Positions 39,051 to 48,934 of a stretch of 64,000 nucleotides of DNA are shown here, piece by piece. Position 1 is the first letter of the stretch, and each line of letters begins with the position of its first letter. The stretch covers positions 29,341 to 93,340 of the forward strand of contig NZ_VUOA01000036.1 in NCBI RefSeq assembly GCF_008386575.1, given 5' to 3'. A program made the translations under genes and the position numbers. Under the pieces are notes generated by a model that saw only the letters and a list, made by a program, of their open reading frames with translations, had not been told where the DNA came from and did not search any database. Source of the DNA: Salinarimonas soli (GTDB lineage: Bacteria; Pseudomonadota; Alphaproteobacteria; Rhizobiales; Beijerinckiaceae).

Positions 39051-39725
39051 TCAGGGCTTCGGAGCGGCGAGCGCTTCGAGGGCCGCGGCGCCGGAGACCG
39101 GCTCGTCCATGGGCCACACGCCCCAGTCGCCAGCGCCTGCCACCGCCTCGGCGAGCATGCGCCGGTAGACCCGGCGCGGCACCTCGTAGGCGCCGAACTG
39201 CGCCAGGTGCGTGGTGAGGAACTGGGTGTCGAGCAGCGCGTAGCCACCCCGCCTGAGGCGCGCCACGAGATGGACGAGGGCGACCTTCGAGGCATCCCGC
39301 TCCAGGTGAAACATGCTCTCGCCGAAGAACGCCGCCCCGAGGCTCACTCCGTAGAGGCCGCCCACGAGCCGCCCCTCGCGATAGACCTCGACGGTGTGGC
39401 AATGGCCGAGGTCGAACAGCTCGCCGTAGAGCCGCCGGATGCGCTCGTTGATCCAGGTGCGGTCGCGGTCGGGGCCCGGCGCGGCGCAACCCTCGATCAC
39501 CGCGTCGAAGTCCCCGTCGACCCGCACGGCGAACTCGTCGGAGCGGACGGTGCGGGCGAGGCGCTTGCCGACATGGAAGCCCTCGATGGGGATGATGCCG
39601 CGCTCGCGCGGCTCGACCCAGAACAGGCTGGTGTCCTGCGCGCTCTCGGCCATGGGGAAGATGCCGGCCGCATAGGCCCGCAGCAGGATGTCCGGGGTGA
39701 TCTCGATCATACCGCCGCCATGCAT
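39051..39725 (-). CDS. aat: Leucyl/phenylalanyl-tRNA--protein transferase
   Basis: 224 residues. It adds Leu or Phe to proteins with N-terminal Arg/Lys and so marks them for ClpAP/ClpS (N-end rule). Typical segments: [55 protein letters not shown] and [21 protein letters not shown]. The ATG at 39725 lies 7 bp after GGAGGG. That ribosome site is inside a 19-codon ORF which itself begins 4 nt after the accC stop. Confidence 0.96.
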   Translation of the reverse strand: MHGGGMIEITPDILLRAYAAGIFPMAESAQDTSLFWVEPRERGIIPIEGFHVGKRLARTVRSDEFAVRVDGDFDAVIEGCAAPGPDRDRTWINERIRRLYGELFDLGHCHTVEVYREGRLVGGLYGVSLGAAFFGESMFHLERDASKVALVHLVARLRRGGYALLDTQFLTTHLAQFGAYEVPRRVYRRMLAEAVAGAGDWGVWPMDEPVSGAAALEALAAPKP

Positions 39726-39728
39726 CGG

Positions 39729-39788
39729 TCAGCCCTCCAGGAGGGTGCGCGAGGCGCAGGCGCAGGTCTCGCGGCTTTCCCGGCTCAT
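39729..39788 (-). CDS. Candidate 19-residue ORF bridging accC and aat
   Basis: ATG to TGA on the minus strand, 19 codons. The start comes 4 nt after the accC stop with GAGCGAGGG upstream; the stop comes 3 nt before the aat ATG, and the aat ribosome site lies inside it. The peptide (MSRESRETCACASRTLLEG) has a CAC motif and no membrane segment. It may be a coupling or leader ORF rather than a functional protein. Confidence 0.35.
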   Translation of the reverse strand: MSRESRETCACASRTLLEG

Positions 39789-39792
39789 GCCC

Positions 39793-41163
39793 TCAGCCCT
39801 CGCTCCGCGGCTCCCCGTCCAGCCCGCCGGTCCGCAGGAACGTCTCGAGCCAGTGGATGTCGTATAACCCGTTCTGGATGTCGGGGTTGCGTACGAGCGT
39901 GCGGAAGAGCGGCAGCGTGGTCTCGATGCCGTCCACCACGAACTCGTCGAGGGCGCGGCGAAGCCGCATGAGGCACTCGTTGCGGGTGCGCCCGTGGACG
40001 ATGAGCTTGCCCACGAGCGAGTCGTAGTGCGGCGGGATGCGGTAACCCTGGTAGGCCGCCGAATCAACCCGGACCCCGAGGCCTCCCGGGGGATGGAAAT
40101 AGGTGATGAGGCCCGGCGAGGGCCGGAAGGTCGCGGGGTGCTCGGCGTTCACCCGGCACTCGATGGAGTGGCCGTTGATGCGCACGTCCTCCTGCGCCAC
40201 GGACAGCGCCTGGCCCGCGGCGATCCGGATCTGCTCGTTCACGAGGTCGATCCCGGTGATCATCTCGGTCACCGGATGCTCCACCTGGATGCGGGTGTTC
40301 ATCTCGATGAAATAGAAATTGCCGTCCTCGTAGAGGAACTCCACCGTGCCGGCGCCCGAATAGCCGAGATCCTGCATGGCCTTGGCGACCGTGCTGCCGA
40401 TGCGCTCTCGCTCGTCGGCGTTGAGGGCGGGGGAGGGGCCTTCCTCCCACACCTTCTGGTGCCGGCGCTGGAGCGAGCAGTCGCGCTCGCCGAGGTGGAT
40501 CGCGCCGCCCCGCCCGTCGCCGAGCACCTGGATCTCGATGTGCCGGGGCTTCTCGAGGTACTTCTCCATGTAGACCGCGTCGTCGCCGAAGGCGGCCTTC
40601 GCCTCGGTGCGGGCGGTCTGGAAGGCGTGGACGAGATCGCCCTCGTTGCGCGCCACCTTCATGCCGCGCCCGCCGCCCCCCGCCGCAGCCTTGATGAGGA
40701 CCGGATAGCCGATGTCGGCTGCGACGCGCCGCGCCTCGTCCTCGTCGTTGATCCCGCCCTCCGAGCCCGGCACGCAGGGAATCCCGAGGCGCTTGGCGGT
40801 GCGCTTGGCCTCGATCTTGTCGCCCATGGTGCGGATGTGCTCGGCCTTGGGGCCGATGAAGGTGATCCGGTGGTGGTCGAGCACCTCCGCGAAGGCCGCG
40901 TTCTCGGACAGGAAGCCGTAGCCCGGGTGGACCGCGTCGGCGCCCGTGATCTCGCAGGCCGAGATGAGGGCCGGGATGTTGAGGTAGGAATCGCGGGCGG
41001 TCGGCGGGCCGATGCAGACGCTCTCGTCGGCGAGGCGCACATGCATCGCGTCCGCGTCGGCAGTGGAGTGCACCGCGACGGTCGCGATGCCGAGCTCCTT
41101 CGCGGCGCGCAGGATGCGCAGCGCGATCTCGCCCCGGTTCGCGATGAGGATCTTATCGAACAT
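39793..41163 (-). CDS. accC: Acetyl-CoA carboxylase, biotin carboxylase subunit
   Basis: 456 residues, full length. ATP-grasp enzyme that carboxylates the biotin on AccB for malonyl-CoA synthesis. The N-terminal [12 protein letters not shown], the glycine-rich loop [13 protein letters not shown] (about residues 160-172), [16 protein letters not shown], and [22 protein letters not shown] with catalytic residues are all present. accB lies 87 bp upstream on the same strand. Confidence 0.97.
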   Translation of the reverse strand: MFDKILIANRGEIALRILRAAKELGIATVAVHSTADADAMHVRLADESVCIGPPTARDSYLNIPALISACEITGADAVHPGYGFLSENAAFAEVLDHHRITFIGPKAEHIRTMGDKIEAKRTAKRLGIPCVPGSEGGINDEDEARRVAADIGYPVLIKAAAGGGGRGMKVARNEGDLVHAFQTARTEAKAAFGDDAVYMEKYLEKPRHIEIQVLGDGRGGAIHLGERDCSLQRRHQKVWEEGPSPALNADERERIGSTVAKAMQDLGYSGAGTVEFLYEDGNFYFIEMNTRIQVEHPVTEMITGIDLVNEQIRIAAGQALSVAQEDVRINGHSIECRVNAEHPATFRPSPGLITYFHPPGGLGVRVDSAAYQGYRIPPHYDSLVGKLIVHGRTRNECLMRLRRALDEFVVDGIETTLPLFRTLVRNPDIQNGLYDIHWLETFLRTGGLDGEPRSEG

Positions 41164-41250
41164 GCGGCCTCATACCCCTTGGTGGAGCGCCTGACGCGAC
41201 GCCGTCAATCTCTCTGGCCCGGCGCGCCCGGGCCCCGTGCCGGTCGGCCC

Positions 41251-41724
41251 TCACTCGATGATCATGAGGGGCTCGCCGTATTCCACCGGCTGCCCGTCCT
41301 CGACGAGCACCGCCGTGACGATGCCGGCCCGTGGCGCGACGATCTCGTTGAAGGTCTTCATGGCCTCGATGAGGAGCACCTTCTCGCCGGCCTCGACCCG
41401 CGCGCCGATCTCCACGAAGGGCTTGGCGTCGGGGGAGGGGCGGCGATATGCGGTGCCGACCATGGGCGAGGGGACGGCGCCCGGATGCTCCTTGGCGCTC
41501 ACCGGCGCGGCGGGCGCCGCCGAAACGGGGGCTGCCGGCGCCGCGACGGGCGCGGGGGCCGCGTAGGCCTGCGGCATCGGCATGGTGACCTGCGCGGCGA
41601 GCGAGCGGGCCACGCGGATGCGCAGGTCGCCCTTCTCCACCTCGATCTCGGTCAGATCGGTGTCCGCGAGAAGCGTGGCGAGCTCGCGCACGAGCTCGGG
41701 ATCGAACGGGTTCGCCTTGGCCAT
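41251..41724 (-). CDS. accB: Acetyl-CoA carboxylase, biotin carboxyl carrier protein
   Basis: 157 residues. An N-terminal helical domain (FDPELVRELATLLADTDLTEIEVEKGDLRIRV) and an Ala/Pro-rich linker (about 52-80) lead to the biotinyl domain. The biotinylated lysine is Lys123 in EAMKT (EAMKM in E. coli). The ATG at 41724 follows AGAGGG; the longer frame upstream is a shadow. It belongs to an aroQ-accB-accC unit. Confidence 0.96.
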   Translation of the reverse strand: MAKANPFDPELVRELATLLADTDLTEIEVEKGDLRIRVARSLAAQVTMPMPQAYAAPAPVAAPAAPVSAAPAAPVSAKEHPGAVPSPMVGTAYRRPSPDAKPFVEIGARVEAGEKVLLIEAMKTFNEIVAPRAGIVTAVLVEDGQPVEYGEPLMIIE

Positions 41725-41780
41725 GACATCGTACCCTCTTGGCGCCGGGCGGCGCCGCGTGCGGCCCGGCTCGTCCGTTT

Positions 41781-42233
41781 TCATTTCGTGGGCGTCCCGC
41801 GGCCCAGATGCGCGACGAGCGCATCGAAGCCGAGGCGGTAACCGGTCGCCCCTAAGCCGCAGATCACCCCGATGCAGACGGGTGCGATGAGCGACGTGTG
41901 GCGAAAGCTCTCCCGCGCGTACACGTTCGAGAGATGAACCTCAACCGCCGCGGCGCCGGAACCCGCGATCGCGTCGCGAAGAGCGATCGACGTGTGGGTA
42001 TAGGCGCCCGCGTTGATGAGCACGCCGGCCCCCGAGAGGCCGGCCTCGTGGATCCACGAGACGAGCTCGCCCTCGTGGTTCGACTGACGGAAGGCGAGGG
42101 TCACGCCCGCGGCGCGGGCCGCCCCGGCGAGCATGGTCTCGATGTCGGCGAGCGTCGTGGTGCCGTAGATCCCCGGCTCGCGGCGGCCGAGCAGGTTCAG
42201 GTTCGGCCCGTTGAGGACGTGGACGGCGTTCAT
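41781..42233 (-). CDS. aroQ: 3-dehydroquinate dehydratase, type II
   Basis: 150 residues, third step of the shikimate pathway. LNGPNLNLLGRREPGIYG carries the catalytic Arg and Tyr23; QSNHEGELVSWIHEA, NAGAYTHTSIALRDA and EVHLSNVYARESFRH with the general-acid His are in place. It stands upstream of accB, a common arrangement (aroQ-accB-accC) in many bacteria. Confidence 0.97.
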   Translation of the reverse strand: MNAVHVLNGPNLNLLGRREPGIYGTTTLADIETMLAGAARAAGVTLAFRQSNHEGELVSWIHEAGLSGAGVLINAGAYTHTSIALRDAIAGSGAAAVEVHLSNVYARESFRHTSLIAPVCIGVICGLGATGYRLGFDALVAHLGRGTPTK

Positions 42234-42338
42234 CGGCGGTCGTGCGCTCCGCTGGATTCGAAGCGTCTCATAGCCGAGGGCCGCGCCGGCGCAAAGGCCG
42301 GCGACGCCGTCGTCCCAAGGCCCGTGGGGCGGGCCGCC

Positions 42339-43106
42339 TCAGCAGGTGGCCTTGCCGCACTTGCGGGTGTTGTCCACCGCCTTGCGCAGGGGCTCAAGCC
42401 CGACGGCGCCGAAGATCACCTCGTCGCCGACGATGAAGGCGGGCGTGCCGGTCAGGCCTAGCTTGTCGCCGAGCATCACGTTGGTCTGGATCGACTCCTT
42501 CACGTCGGCGCCGTCCATGTCCTTCTGGAGGCGCCCCATGTCGAGCCCCATCTCCTTGGCCAGCGTCAGGGCGCGCTCGCCGTTCACGGGGCCCTTGGTC
42601 TCCATGAGGCGGGTGTGGAAATCGAACTGCCGGTCGGCCTTCAGCTGCATCCGGGCGGCGGCCGAGACGCGCGCCGCCTCCACCGAGCCCGGCCCTAGGA
42701 CGGGGAAGTCCTTGAACACCACCTTCAGCTTCGGATCGGACTTGATCATCGCCTTGATGTCGCCGAGCGCCCGCTTGCAGAAGCCGCAATTGTAGTCGGT
42801 GAACTCCACGAGGGTGACGTCGCCCGCCGGGTTGCCGCCGATATGATCCCGGCTCGAATCGAGGAGCCGCGCGCGCTCGCTCTGGAGGGCGTCCGCCTGC
42901 GCGGTGCGCTGCGCCTCGCCCTGGCGCTTCTCCAGCTCCGCGAAGACCTCCTGAAGGAGCTCCGGATGGGCGAGGAGGTAGTCCTTGACGATCCCCTCAA
43001 TGGCCCGGCGCTGCTCGGGGTTGAAGGGCGCGGTCTGGGCGCCGGCCGGCGCCGTCGAGAGCGCGAGGGCGAGGGCGAGGCCGGGGAGGAGGGTGCGTGC
43101 CAGCAT
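42339..43106 (-). CDS. DsbA-family thiol:disulfide interchange protein
   Basis: 255 residues. A signal peptide (about 1-23) is followed by a helical N-terminal extension (about 28-80, PEQRRAIEGIVKDYLLAHPELLQEVFAELE) as in ScsC/DsbG-like proteins. The thioredoxin fold has the active site Cys107-Gly-Phe-Cys110 and the cis-Pro TGTPAF segment. Two extra cysteines are at the C terminus (KCGKATC). The extension resembles oligomerising stalks of disulfide isomerases, so oxidase and isomerase are both possible. The M48 protease gene lies directly upstream (21 bp). Confidence 0.88.
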   Translation of the reverse strand: MLARTLLPGLALALALSTAPAGAQTAPFNPEQRRAIEGIVKDYLLAHPELLQEVFAELEKRQGEAQRTAQADALQSERARLLDSSRDHIGGNPAGDVTLVEFTDYNCGFCKRALGDIKAMIKSDPKLKVVFKDFPVLGPGSVEAARVSAAARMQLKADRQFDFHTRLMETKGPVNGERALTLAKEMGLDMGRLQKDMDGADVKESIQTNVMLGDKLGLTGTPAFIVGDEVIFGAVGLEPLRKAVDNTRKCGKATC

Positions 43107-43127
43107 GGTGGGTCCTTTTGGGCGCGG

Positions 43128-44525
43128 TCAGCGGGCCGAGGAGGGGCGGAAGTTCACGATGTCGTCCGCCTTGACGTAGCCGGGCGAGCCGGGCTTGAGC
43201 TTCGACATGGCGCGATAGGCGAGGGTCTGGGCATATTTGAGGTCGCCGCCGTTCATCGCGGCCTGCGCGGCCGAGACCTCGGCCATGCCGATGTCGCCCT
43301 TCTGCCCATAGGCCTGGGAGAGGTGGCGGAAGGTGTCGGGCGCGTCGGGATCGCGCTGCGCCGCATTGGAGAGCTGGCGGATCGCCTCGTCGAGGGAGGC
43401 GCGGTCGCCGAGCGCCACGAGCGCCTGGCCCAGCATCGCGCGGATCGTGGCCGCGTTCGGCGCGAGCGAGGCCGCTCGGCGCAAGGGGCCCACGGCCTCG
43501 CGGGCGCGGCCGCTCTCGAGGAGGATCTGCCCGTGCAGCTCGTGAAAATAAGGATTCGAGGCCTGCGCCTGCGTGAGCTCGCTCATGAGGCTTTGTGCCT
43601 CGGACAGCCGTCCTGAGCGATGAGCCACGATGGCGCGGGCATAGCGGGCCGCGGGGGTGGCGGCGCCGGGCGGATAGCGGCGCAGCACCACGTCGGGGCG
43701 CTCCATGAAGCCGTAGAGCTTCGCCCTCATGAGATCGTGGCGGGCCTGGAGGGCCGGCGCGTCCTTGGCGCCGTAATGCGGGCTCGCCTTGGCGAGGGTC
43801 TCGAGCTGCGCGATCCGCTCGGTGGGCAGGGGGTGGCTCAGGAGATAGGGATCCACGGACGTGGAGCGGAACAGGCCGCTTTCGGCGAAGCGCCGGAACG
43901 TGGTGATCATGCCGCGCGGCGACTGGCCCGTGGCGTTGAGGTAGCGCACCGCCGCCTGGTCGGCCGCCTGCTCCTCGGAGCGCTGGTAGGACAGGAGGTT
44001 GCGGCGGACCATTTCCTGCGGGCCGACGATCGCCCCGATCGCGCCCGCGCCGTTGGAGCCGATGCGCCCGCCCGAGGCCGCCCCGCCCGCCACCGCGGCG
44101 GCACCCGCCAGCATGCCCACCACGGACAGAATCTGGGCGTTGGCGAGCTCCGCCCTGAGCCGTGCCAGGTGACCGCCGGCGATGTGCCCGGCCTCGTGGG
44201 CGAGGACGCCGATCACCTCGTTGGGGGTCTCGGCGTCCATGAGCACACCGACATTCACGAAGATCTTTCGCCCGTTCGCCACGAAGGCGTTGAAGGAGCG
44301 GTCGTTCACCAGGATGATCTGCGCCGCCTTGGCGTCGATGCCGGCCGCCTTGAAGATCGGCGCCGCGTATTCTCGCAGGAGGGTCTCGATCTCGGCGTCG
44401 CGGATGATCGGGAGCGAGCGGCCGTTCGGCGCCTGGGCCTGGGCCGCGCCCGCGCCGATGCTCACGGCGAGCGCTGCCGCGAGCGCGCGGCGGGCGAGGG
44501 AGGGGAGGGAGCTGAACGGCCTCAT
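43128..44525 (-). CDS. M48 family metalloprotease with TPR repeats (BepA-like)
   Basis: 465 residues. A signal peptide (about 1-30) precedes an M48 domain with HEAGH at residues 110-114 and the third ligand region RSEEQAADQAAVRYL. The C-terminal half is TPR-like (ALVALGDRASLDEAIRQLSNAAQRDPDAPDTFRHLSQAYGQKGD). The layout is that of E. coli BepA/YfgC, a periplasmic protease/chaperone for outer-membrane protein assembly. Being next to a DsbA-like gene fits an envelope quality-control pair. Confidence 0.92.
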   Translation of the reverse strand: MRPFSSLPSLARRALAAALAVSIGAGAAQAQAPNGRSLPIIRDAEIETLLREYAAPIFKAAGIDAKAAQIILVNDRSFNAFVANGRKIFVNVGVLMDAETPNEVIGVLAHEAGHIAGGHLARLRAELANAQILSVVGMLAGAAAVAGGAASGGRIGSNGAGAIGAIVGPQEMVRRNLLSYQRSEEQAADQAAVRYLNATGQSPRGMITTFRRFAESGLFRSTSVDPYLLSHPLPTERIAQLETLAKASPHYGAKDAPALQARHDLMRAKLYGFMERPDVVLRRYPPGAATPAARYARAIVAHRSGRLSEAQSLMSELTQAQASNPYFHELHGQILLESGRAREAVGPLRRAASLAPNAATIRAMLGQALVALGDRASLDEAIRQLSNAAQRDPDAPDTFRHLSQAYGQKGDIGMAEVSAAQAAMNGGDLKYAQTLAYRAMSKLKPGSPGYVKADDIVNFRPSSAR

Positions 44526-44632
44526 GAGCCCTTGCGTTAAAGGCTTTCTGGGCGGCCGGTCAAATCACGCCTTCGCAAGCCGGCCGGCCCGGCGCGCTTG
44601 AGGGCGGGGAGGCGAGGCTGTACCTGTCCCCC

Positions 44633-45814
44633 ATGACCCGACATCCCTCCGCCCTTCCGGCCCTCTCGCGCCGCGCCGAGCGCGTCGCCCCCTTCCTCGC
44701 CATGGACGTGCTCGCCGCCGCGACCGCGAAGGAGCGCCGGGGCGACCATGTGGTCCACATGGAGGTGGGCCAGCCCTCCGCGCCCGCGCCACGGGCCGCG
44801 CGCGAGGCCGCGAAGGCCGCCCTGGACCTCGGCCGGATCGGCTACACGGAGGCTCTCGGCATCGCGCCGTTGCGCGAGCGCATCGCCCGCCACTATGCCG
44901 AGACCTACGGCGTCGCGGTCGCGCCCGAGCGGATCGTGGTGACGACGGGCTCGTCGGCGGGCTTCGTTCTCGGATTCTTGAGCCTTTTCGACGCGGGCGC
45001 GCGCGTGGCCATCACCGCTCCTGGCTACCCGGCCTACCGCAACATCCTGGAGGCCCTCGACATCGAGGCGGTCGCGCTGCCCCTGGAGCGGGCGACCGGC
45101 TACGTGATGACAGCGGCCGCCGTCGAGCGGGCTCACGCCGAGCGGCCGCTCAGCGGCATCCTTGCCATGAGCCCCGCCAATCCGTCTGGCACGATGATCG
45201 GCGCCGCGGCGCTTGCCGATCTCGGCGGCGCGTGCCGCCGCCTCGGGCTGTGGTTCGTCTCCGACGAGATCTATCACGGGCTCACCTATGGCGAGCCCGC
45301 CCGCACGGCTTTGTCGGTCGACGACGACGCGGTGATCGTGAACAGCTTCTCGAAGTACTTCTGCATGACGGGCTGGCGGGTCGGGTGGCTCGTGGTCCCC
45401 GAGCGCCTGACCCGTGCCGTCGAGCGCCTGGCGCAGAACCTCTACATCTCGGCGCCCTATCTCTCGCAGGTCGCGGCGCTCGCCGCCTTCGAGGCGCGCG
45501 AGGAGCTGGAGGCCGTGAAGGAGGGTTACGCGGCGAACCGGGCCCTCCTCCTCGACGCATTCCCCTCGCTCGGCCTGGGGGATACCCATCCCGTGGACGG
45601 CGCCTTCTACATCTACGCGGACGTGGCGCGCTTCACGAACGACTCCATCGCCTTCTGCCGGCGCATGCTGGCCGAGGCGGGCGTCGCCGCGACGCCCGGG
45701 GTCGATTTCGACGCCGCCGAGGGGGCGCACCACGTGCGCTTCTCCTTCGCCGGGTCGCACGACGATTGCCGCGAGGCGGTGCGCCGGCTGCGCGCCTGGC
45801 TGCCGGCCGTGTAG
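44633..45814 (+). CDS. Pyridoxal-phosphate aminotransferase, class I/II
   Basis: 393 residues. Fold-type I enzyme: TGSSAGFVLGFLSLF, SPANPSGTMI, FVSDEIYHGLTYG and the PLP lysine in NSFSKYFCMTGWRVGW (about residue 242), plus a C-terminal Arg in HHVRFSFA. Aspartate, aromatic and alanine-type substrates are possible; the sequence alone does not decide. It is divergent from the M48 gene and converges on the aldo/keto reductase with a 3-bp gap. Confidence 0.92.
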   Translation: MTRHPSALPALSRRAERVAPFLAMDVLAAATAKERRGDHVVHMEVGQPSAPAPRAAREAAKAALDLGRIGYTEALGIAPLRERIARHYAETYGVAVAPERIVVTTGSSAGFVLGFLSLFDAGARVAITAPGYPAYRNILEALDIEAVALPLERATGYVMTAAAVERAHAERPLSGILAMSPANPSGTMIGAAALADLGGACRRLGLWFVSDEIYHGLTYGEPARTALSVDDDAVIVNSFSKYFCMTGWRVGWLVVPERLTRAVERLAQNLYISAPYLSQVAALAAFEAREELEAVKEGYAANRALLLDAFPSLGLGDTHPVDGAFYIYADVARFTNDSIAFCRRMLAEAGVAATPGVDFDAAEGAHHVRFSFAGSHDDCREAVRRLRAWLPAV

Positions 45815-45817
45815 CCT

Positions 45818-46648
45818 TCAATCCCAGCGCGGCGCGAAGTCCGGCGCGACCTTGCGGCCGTCCGGGCGCGCCATGCCGTGAAGGCGGGCCATCTCCTCCT
45901 CGGAGAGGCTGAAGTCAAACACGGCGAGGTTCTCGGCGATGCGCGTCGGGTTGCCGGATTTCGGGATCGCCACCACGCCGGGCTGCTGCACGTGCCAGCG
46001 CAGCAAGATCTGGACCGAGGTCTTGCCATGGCGGGCCGCGATCTCAGTCACGACCGGGTCGTCCGACAGGTCGCCCCGCCCGATGGGCGAGTAGGACACG
46101 AAGGCCATCCCGGCCTCGCGGCAGGCCGCCAGGACCGCGCTCTGCTCGAGCCGCGGGTGGTACTCGCACTGGTTCGCCACGAGGGGCTCGGTCGTGGCGC
46201 TCAGGGCGCGCCGCATGAGCGCGACTGGATGATTCGAGATGCCCACGTGCCGGGCAAGACCCTGGCGTTTCGCGTTGCAGAGCGCGCCCACCGAATCCTC
46301 CACCGACACGTCGGGGCTCAGCCAGTGGATGAGCAGAAGGTCGACCTGGTCGAGACCCAAGCGCCGCAGGCTGGCCTCCGCCGATCGCTCAAGGCGGCCG
46401 GGCGCGATCTCCTCGTACCAGACCTTCGTGGTGACGAAGACCTCGTCGCGGCCCAACCCTGAGCTCTTCAGCCCCGCGCCGACGGCCTCCTCGTTGCCGT
46501 ACATCGCCGCCGTGTCGATGTGCCGGTAGCCGACCCGCAGCGCCTCGGCGACGGCCCGCGAGCAGTCCTCGCCCTTGAGCGGCCAGGTGCCGAGGCCGAT
46601 CGCCGGAATCGCGGCGCCGCTGGCTTGGACGAGGTGGGCTGCTGTCAT
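45818..46648 (-). CDS. Aldo/keto reductase
   Basis: 276 residues, NADPH-dependent (beta/alpha)8 oxidoreductase. The catalytic tetrad is complete: Asp45 and Tyr50 in HIDTAAMYGNE, Lys75 in TTKVWYE and His108 in LIHWL. The C-terminal cofactor region IPKSGNPTRIAENLAVFDFSLSEEEM is typical of DkgA/DkgB-like enzymes (2,5-diketogluconate or methylglyoxal reductase), but the substrate is not proven. It is downstream of the acyl-CoA dehydrogenase on the same strand. Confidence 0.92.
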   Translation of the reverse strand: MTAAHLVQASGAAIPAIGLGTWPLKGEDCSRAVAEALRVGYRHIDTAAMYGNEEAVGAGLKSSGLGRDEVFVTTKVWYEEIAPGRLERSAEASLRRLGLDQVDLLLIHWLSPDVSVEDSVGALCNAKRQGLARHVGISNHPVALMRRALSATTEPLVANQCEYHPRLEQSAVLAACREAGMAFVSYSPIGRGDLSDDPVVTEIAARHGKTSVQILLRWHVQQPGVVAIPKSGNPTRIAENLAVFDFSLSEEEMARLHGMARPDGRKVAPDFAPRWD

Positions 46649-46751
46649 CGAGGGTTCTCCTTGTGGCGGCCGGACGATGCCACGGCTGACCTCACGGCAC
46701 CAGAGGCCGGAGGAGGTGGCTCGGCTCGCGTGGCCCGCGTCTCCTCGGCCG

Positions 46752-47924
46752 TCAGGCCGTCTTCTCGAACAGCTCCCGCCCGATCAGCATCCGGCGGATC
46801 TCGCTCGTGCCGGCGCCGATCTCGTAGAGCTTGGCGTCGCGCAGCAGGCGGCCCGTCGGGTAGTCGTTGATGTAGCCGTTGCCGCCGAGCAGCTGGATGG
46901 CGTCCAGCGCGCACTTCGTCGCCTTCTCGGCGGCGTAGAGGATGGCGCCCGCCGCGTCCTCGCGGGTGGTCTCGCCGCGGTCGCAGGCCTTGGCCACCGC
47001 GTAGACATAGGCCTTGGCAGCGTTCATCTCGACATACATGTCGGCGACCTTGCCCTGGACGAGCTGGAAGGTGCCGATCGGCTTGCCGAACTGCTTGCGC
47101 TCGTGAACGTAAGGAAGAACCACGTCCATGCAGGCCTGCATGATGCCAAGCGGTCCAGCGGCAAGCACGGCGCGCTCGTAGTCGAGGCCGGACATCAGGA
47201 CGTTCACGCCCTTACCCACCTCGCCGAGCACGTTCTCCTCGGGCACCTCGCAATCCTCGAACACCAGCTCGCACGTGTCCGAGCCGCGCATGCCGAGCTT
47301 GTCGAGCTTCTGGTGGGTGGAGAAGCCCTTCATGCCCTTCTCGATCAGGAAGGCAGTGATGCCGCGTGGGCCGGCCTCCGGGTCGGTCTTGGCATAGACC
47401 ACGAGGGTCTCGGCCTCGGGGCCGTTCGTGATCCAGAACTTGTTGCCGTTGAGGACGTAGCGGTCGCCGCGCTTGTCGGCGCGGGTGCGCATGGAGACCA
47501 CGTCGGAGCCGGAGCCCGGCTCGGACATGGCGAGCGCGCCGACATGCTCGCCGGAGATGAGCTTGGGCAGGTATGTCCGCTTCTGCGCGTCGTTGCCGTT
47601 GCGGCTGATCTGGTTGACGCACAGGTTCGAGTGGGCGCCGTAGGACAGGCCCACCGAGGCGGAGGCGCGGGACACCTCCTCCATGGCGACCACGTGCTCA
47701 AGGTAGCCGAGGCCCGTGCCGCCGTACTCCTCGTCGACCGTGATGCCGTGCAGGCCGAGCGCGCCCATCTCGGGCCACAGGTCGCGGGGGAAGGTGTTGG
47801 TGCGGTCGATCTCCTCGGCGCGGGGCGCGATGCGCTCCTGGGCGAAGCCGCGCACGCTCTCGCGGATGGCGTCGGCGGTCTCGCCGAGGTCGAAATTGAA
47901 CTCGCGGGAGGCGTTCGGGATCAT
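46752..47924 (-). CDS. ivd: Isovaleryl-CoA dehydrogenase (acyl-CoA dehydrogenase family)
   Basis: 390 residues. FAD enzyme of leucine breakdown. The signatures [13 protein letters not shown] and [10 protein letters not shown] bind FAD; the active-site Glu is in [16 protein letters not shown], the position typical of isovaleryl-CoA dehydrogenase rather than of short-chain enzymes. [42 protein letters not shown] is the usual C terminus. The ATG at 47924 lies 5 bp after GAGG; an ATG at 47942 would add six residues. No methylcrotonyl-CoA carboxylase genes are seen next to it. Confidence 0.9.
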   Translation of the reverse strand: MIPNASREFNFDLGETADAIRESVRGFAQERIAPRAEEIDRTNTFPRDLWPEMGALGLHGITVDEEYGGTGLGYLEHVVAMEEVSRASASVGLSYGAHSNLCVNQISRNGNDAQKRTYLPKLISGEHVGALAMSEPGSGSDVVSMRTRADKRGDRYVLNGNKFWITNGPEAETLVVYAKTDPEAGPRGITAFLIEKGMKGFSTHQKLDKLGMRGSDTCELVFEDCEVPEENVLGEVGKGVNVLMSGLDYERAVLAAGPLGIMQACMDVVLPYVHERKQFGKPIGTFQLVQGKVADMYVEMNAAKAYVYAVAKACDRGETTREDAAGAILYAAEKATKCALDAIQLLGGNGYINDYPTGRLLRDAKLYEIGAGTSEIRRMLIGRELFEKTA

Positions 47925-48052
47925 CGGGTCCTCATGCGGCATGCCGTTGGTTTGGGCACGGTTTTAGCAGGGTCGGCGCCGCTGTCACGTGCCGCGGCGT
48001 CGCGTCGTGCCGTCCTCTCCCCGCCATGCAGGCAGAGGGACTGGGAGGGGAA

Positions 48053-48838
48053 TCACAGGTTCCGCCGAGCCGCCCGCAGGGTGGTGAGCCCGATCCCGGC
48101 CGCGTCGAAGCCGCCGTCGACGGCAAGGACCTGGCCCGTGACGTAGGAGGCGCGGGGGCTGCACAGGAAGTGGATCGTCTCGGCGAGCTCCTCCTCCAGG
48201 CCGTAGCGCTCCAGGGGGATCACGTCGTGGTAGTCGGCGCGGATCTCCGGGCTGTGGACCGCCTTCGCCATCGCCGTGTCGACCGGGCCCGGGGCGACGG
48301 CGTTCACCCGGATGCCGAGATGGGCAAGCTCCACTGCGGCCTGCTTGGTGAGATGCGCCAGCGCCGCCTTGCTGGTGCCGTAGGCGACGCGAAGGGTCGA
48401 TGCGCGCAGCCCCGAGATCGAGGTGATGTTCACGATGGCGCCACCGCCCGTCTCGGCCATGAGGGGCGCGGCGGCTTGGACGCACAGGAACGGGCCGGTG
48501 AGGTTCACGGCCAGCACCCGCGTCCAGTCCTCGTGCGTGGTCTCGAGCAGCGGCTTGAACACGGCGATGCCCGCATTGTTTACGAGCGCGTCGAGCCGCC
48601 CGAACCGGGCCGCCACGGCCGCCACCGCGCGGGTCACCGCGCCGGGGTCGGACACGTCGGCCTCCACGGCGAGCGCGGCGTCTGGCGCGTCGAGGGCGGC
48701 CACGCTCTCGCGCAGGAGGTCGCCCTGGACGTCGAGAAGCGCGACGCGCCATCCGTCGGCGAGGAAGCGTTTCGCGGCCGCAAGCCCGATCCCCCGCGCT
48801 GCGCCCGTCACCAGCGCGACCTTCGTGTCGTCCGTCAT
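48053..48838 (-). CDS. Short-chain dehydrogenase/reductase
   Basis: 261 residues, classical SDR. The nucleotide motif is TGAARGIG (11-18), followed by NNAG (88-90 region), Ser142, Tyr153 and Lys157 of YGTSK. The dinucleotide preference suggested by the acidic Asp at LLDV (about 36) is NAD(H). The C terminus has the usual FLCSPRASYVTGQVLAVDGG. The substrate is unknown. It lies 96 bp downstream of fumC and 110 bp upstream of ivd on the same strand. Confidence 0.9.
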   Translation of the reverse strand: MTDDTKVALVTGAARGIGLAAAKRFLADGWRVALLDVQGDLLRESVAALDAPDAALAVEADVSDPGAVTRAVAAVAARFGRLDALVNNAGIAVFKPLLETTHEDWTRVLAVNLTGPFLCVQAAAPLMAETGGGAIVNITSISGLRASTLRVAYGTSKAALAHLTKQAAVELAHLGIRVNAVAPGPVDTAMAKAVHSPEIRADYHDVIPLERYGLEEELAETIHFLCSPRASYVTGQVLAVDGGFDAAGIGLTTLRAARRNL

Positions 48839-48934
48839 GTGGCATCCCCCCTCGCTGCCCCTGATTAGCCGGGAGGCGGCGCGCTGTCATGCAGGGGCGA
48901 GCCGCTGCAAGCGCGGGGAGGGTGGATCGCGACC

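Noticed and set aside
41251-41724. EAMKT instead of EAMKM in AccB as a defect
   Set aside because: The residue after the biotinylated lysine varies in alphaproteobacterial AccB; the rest of the domain is intact.
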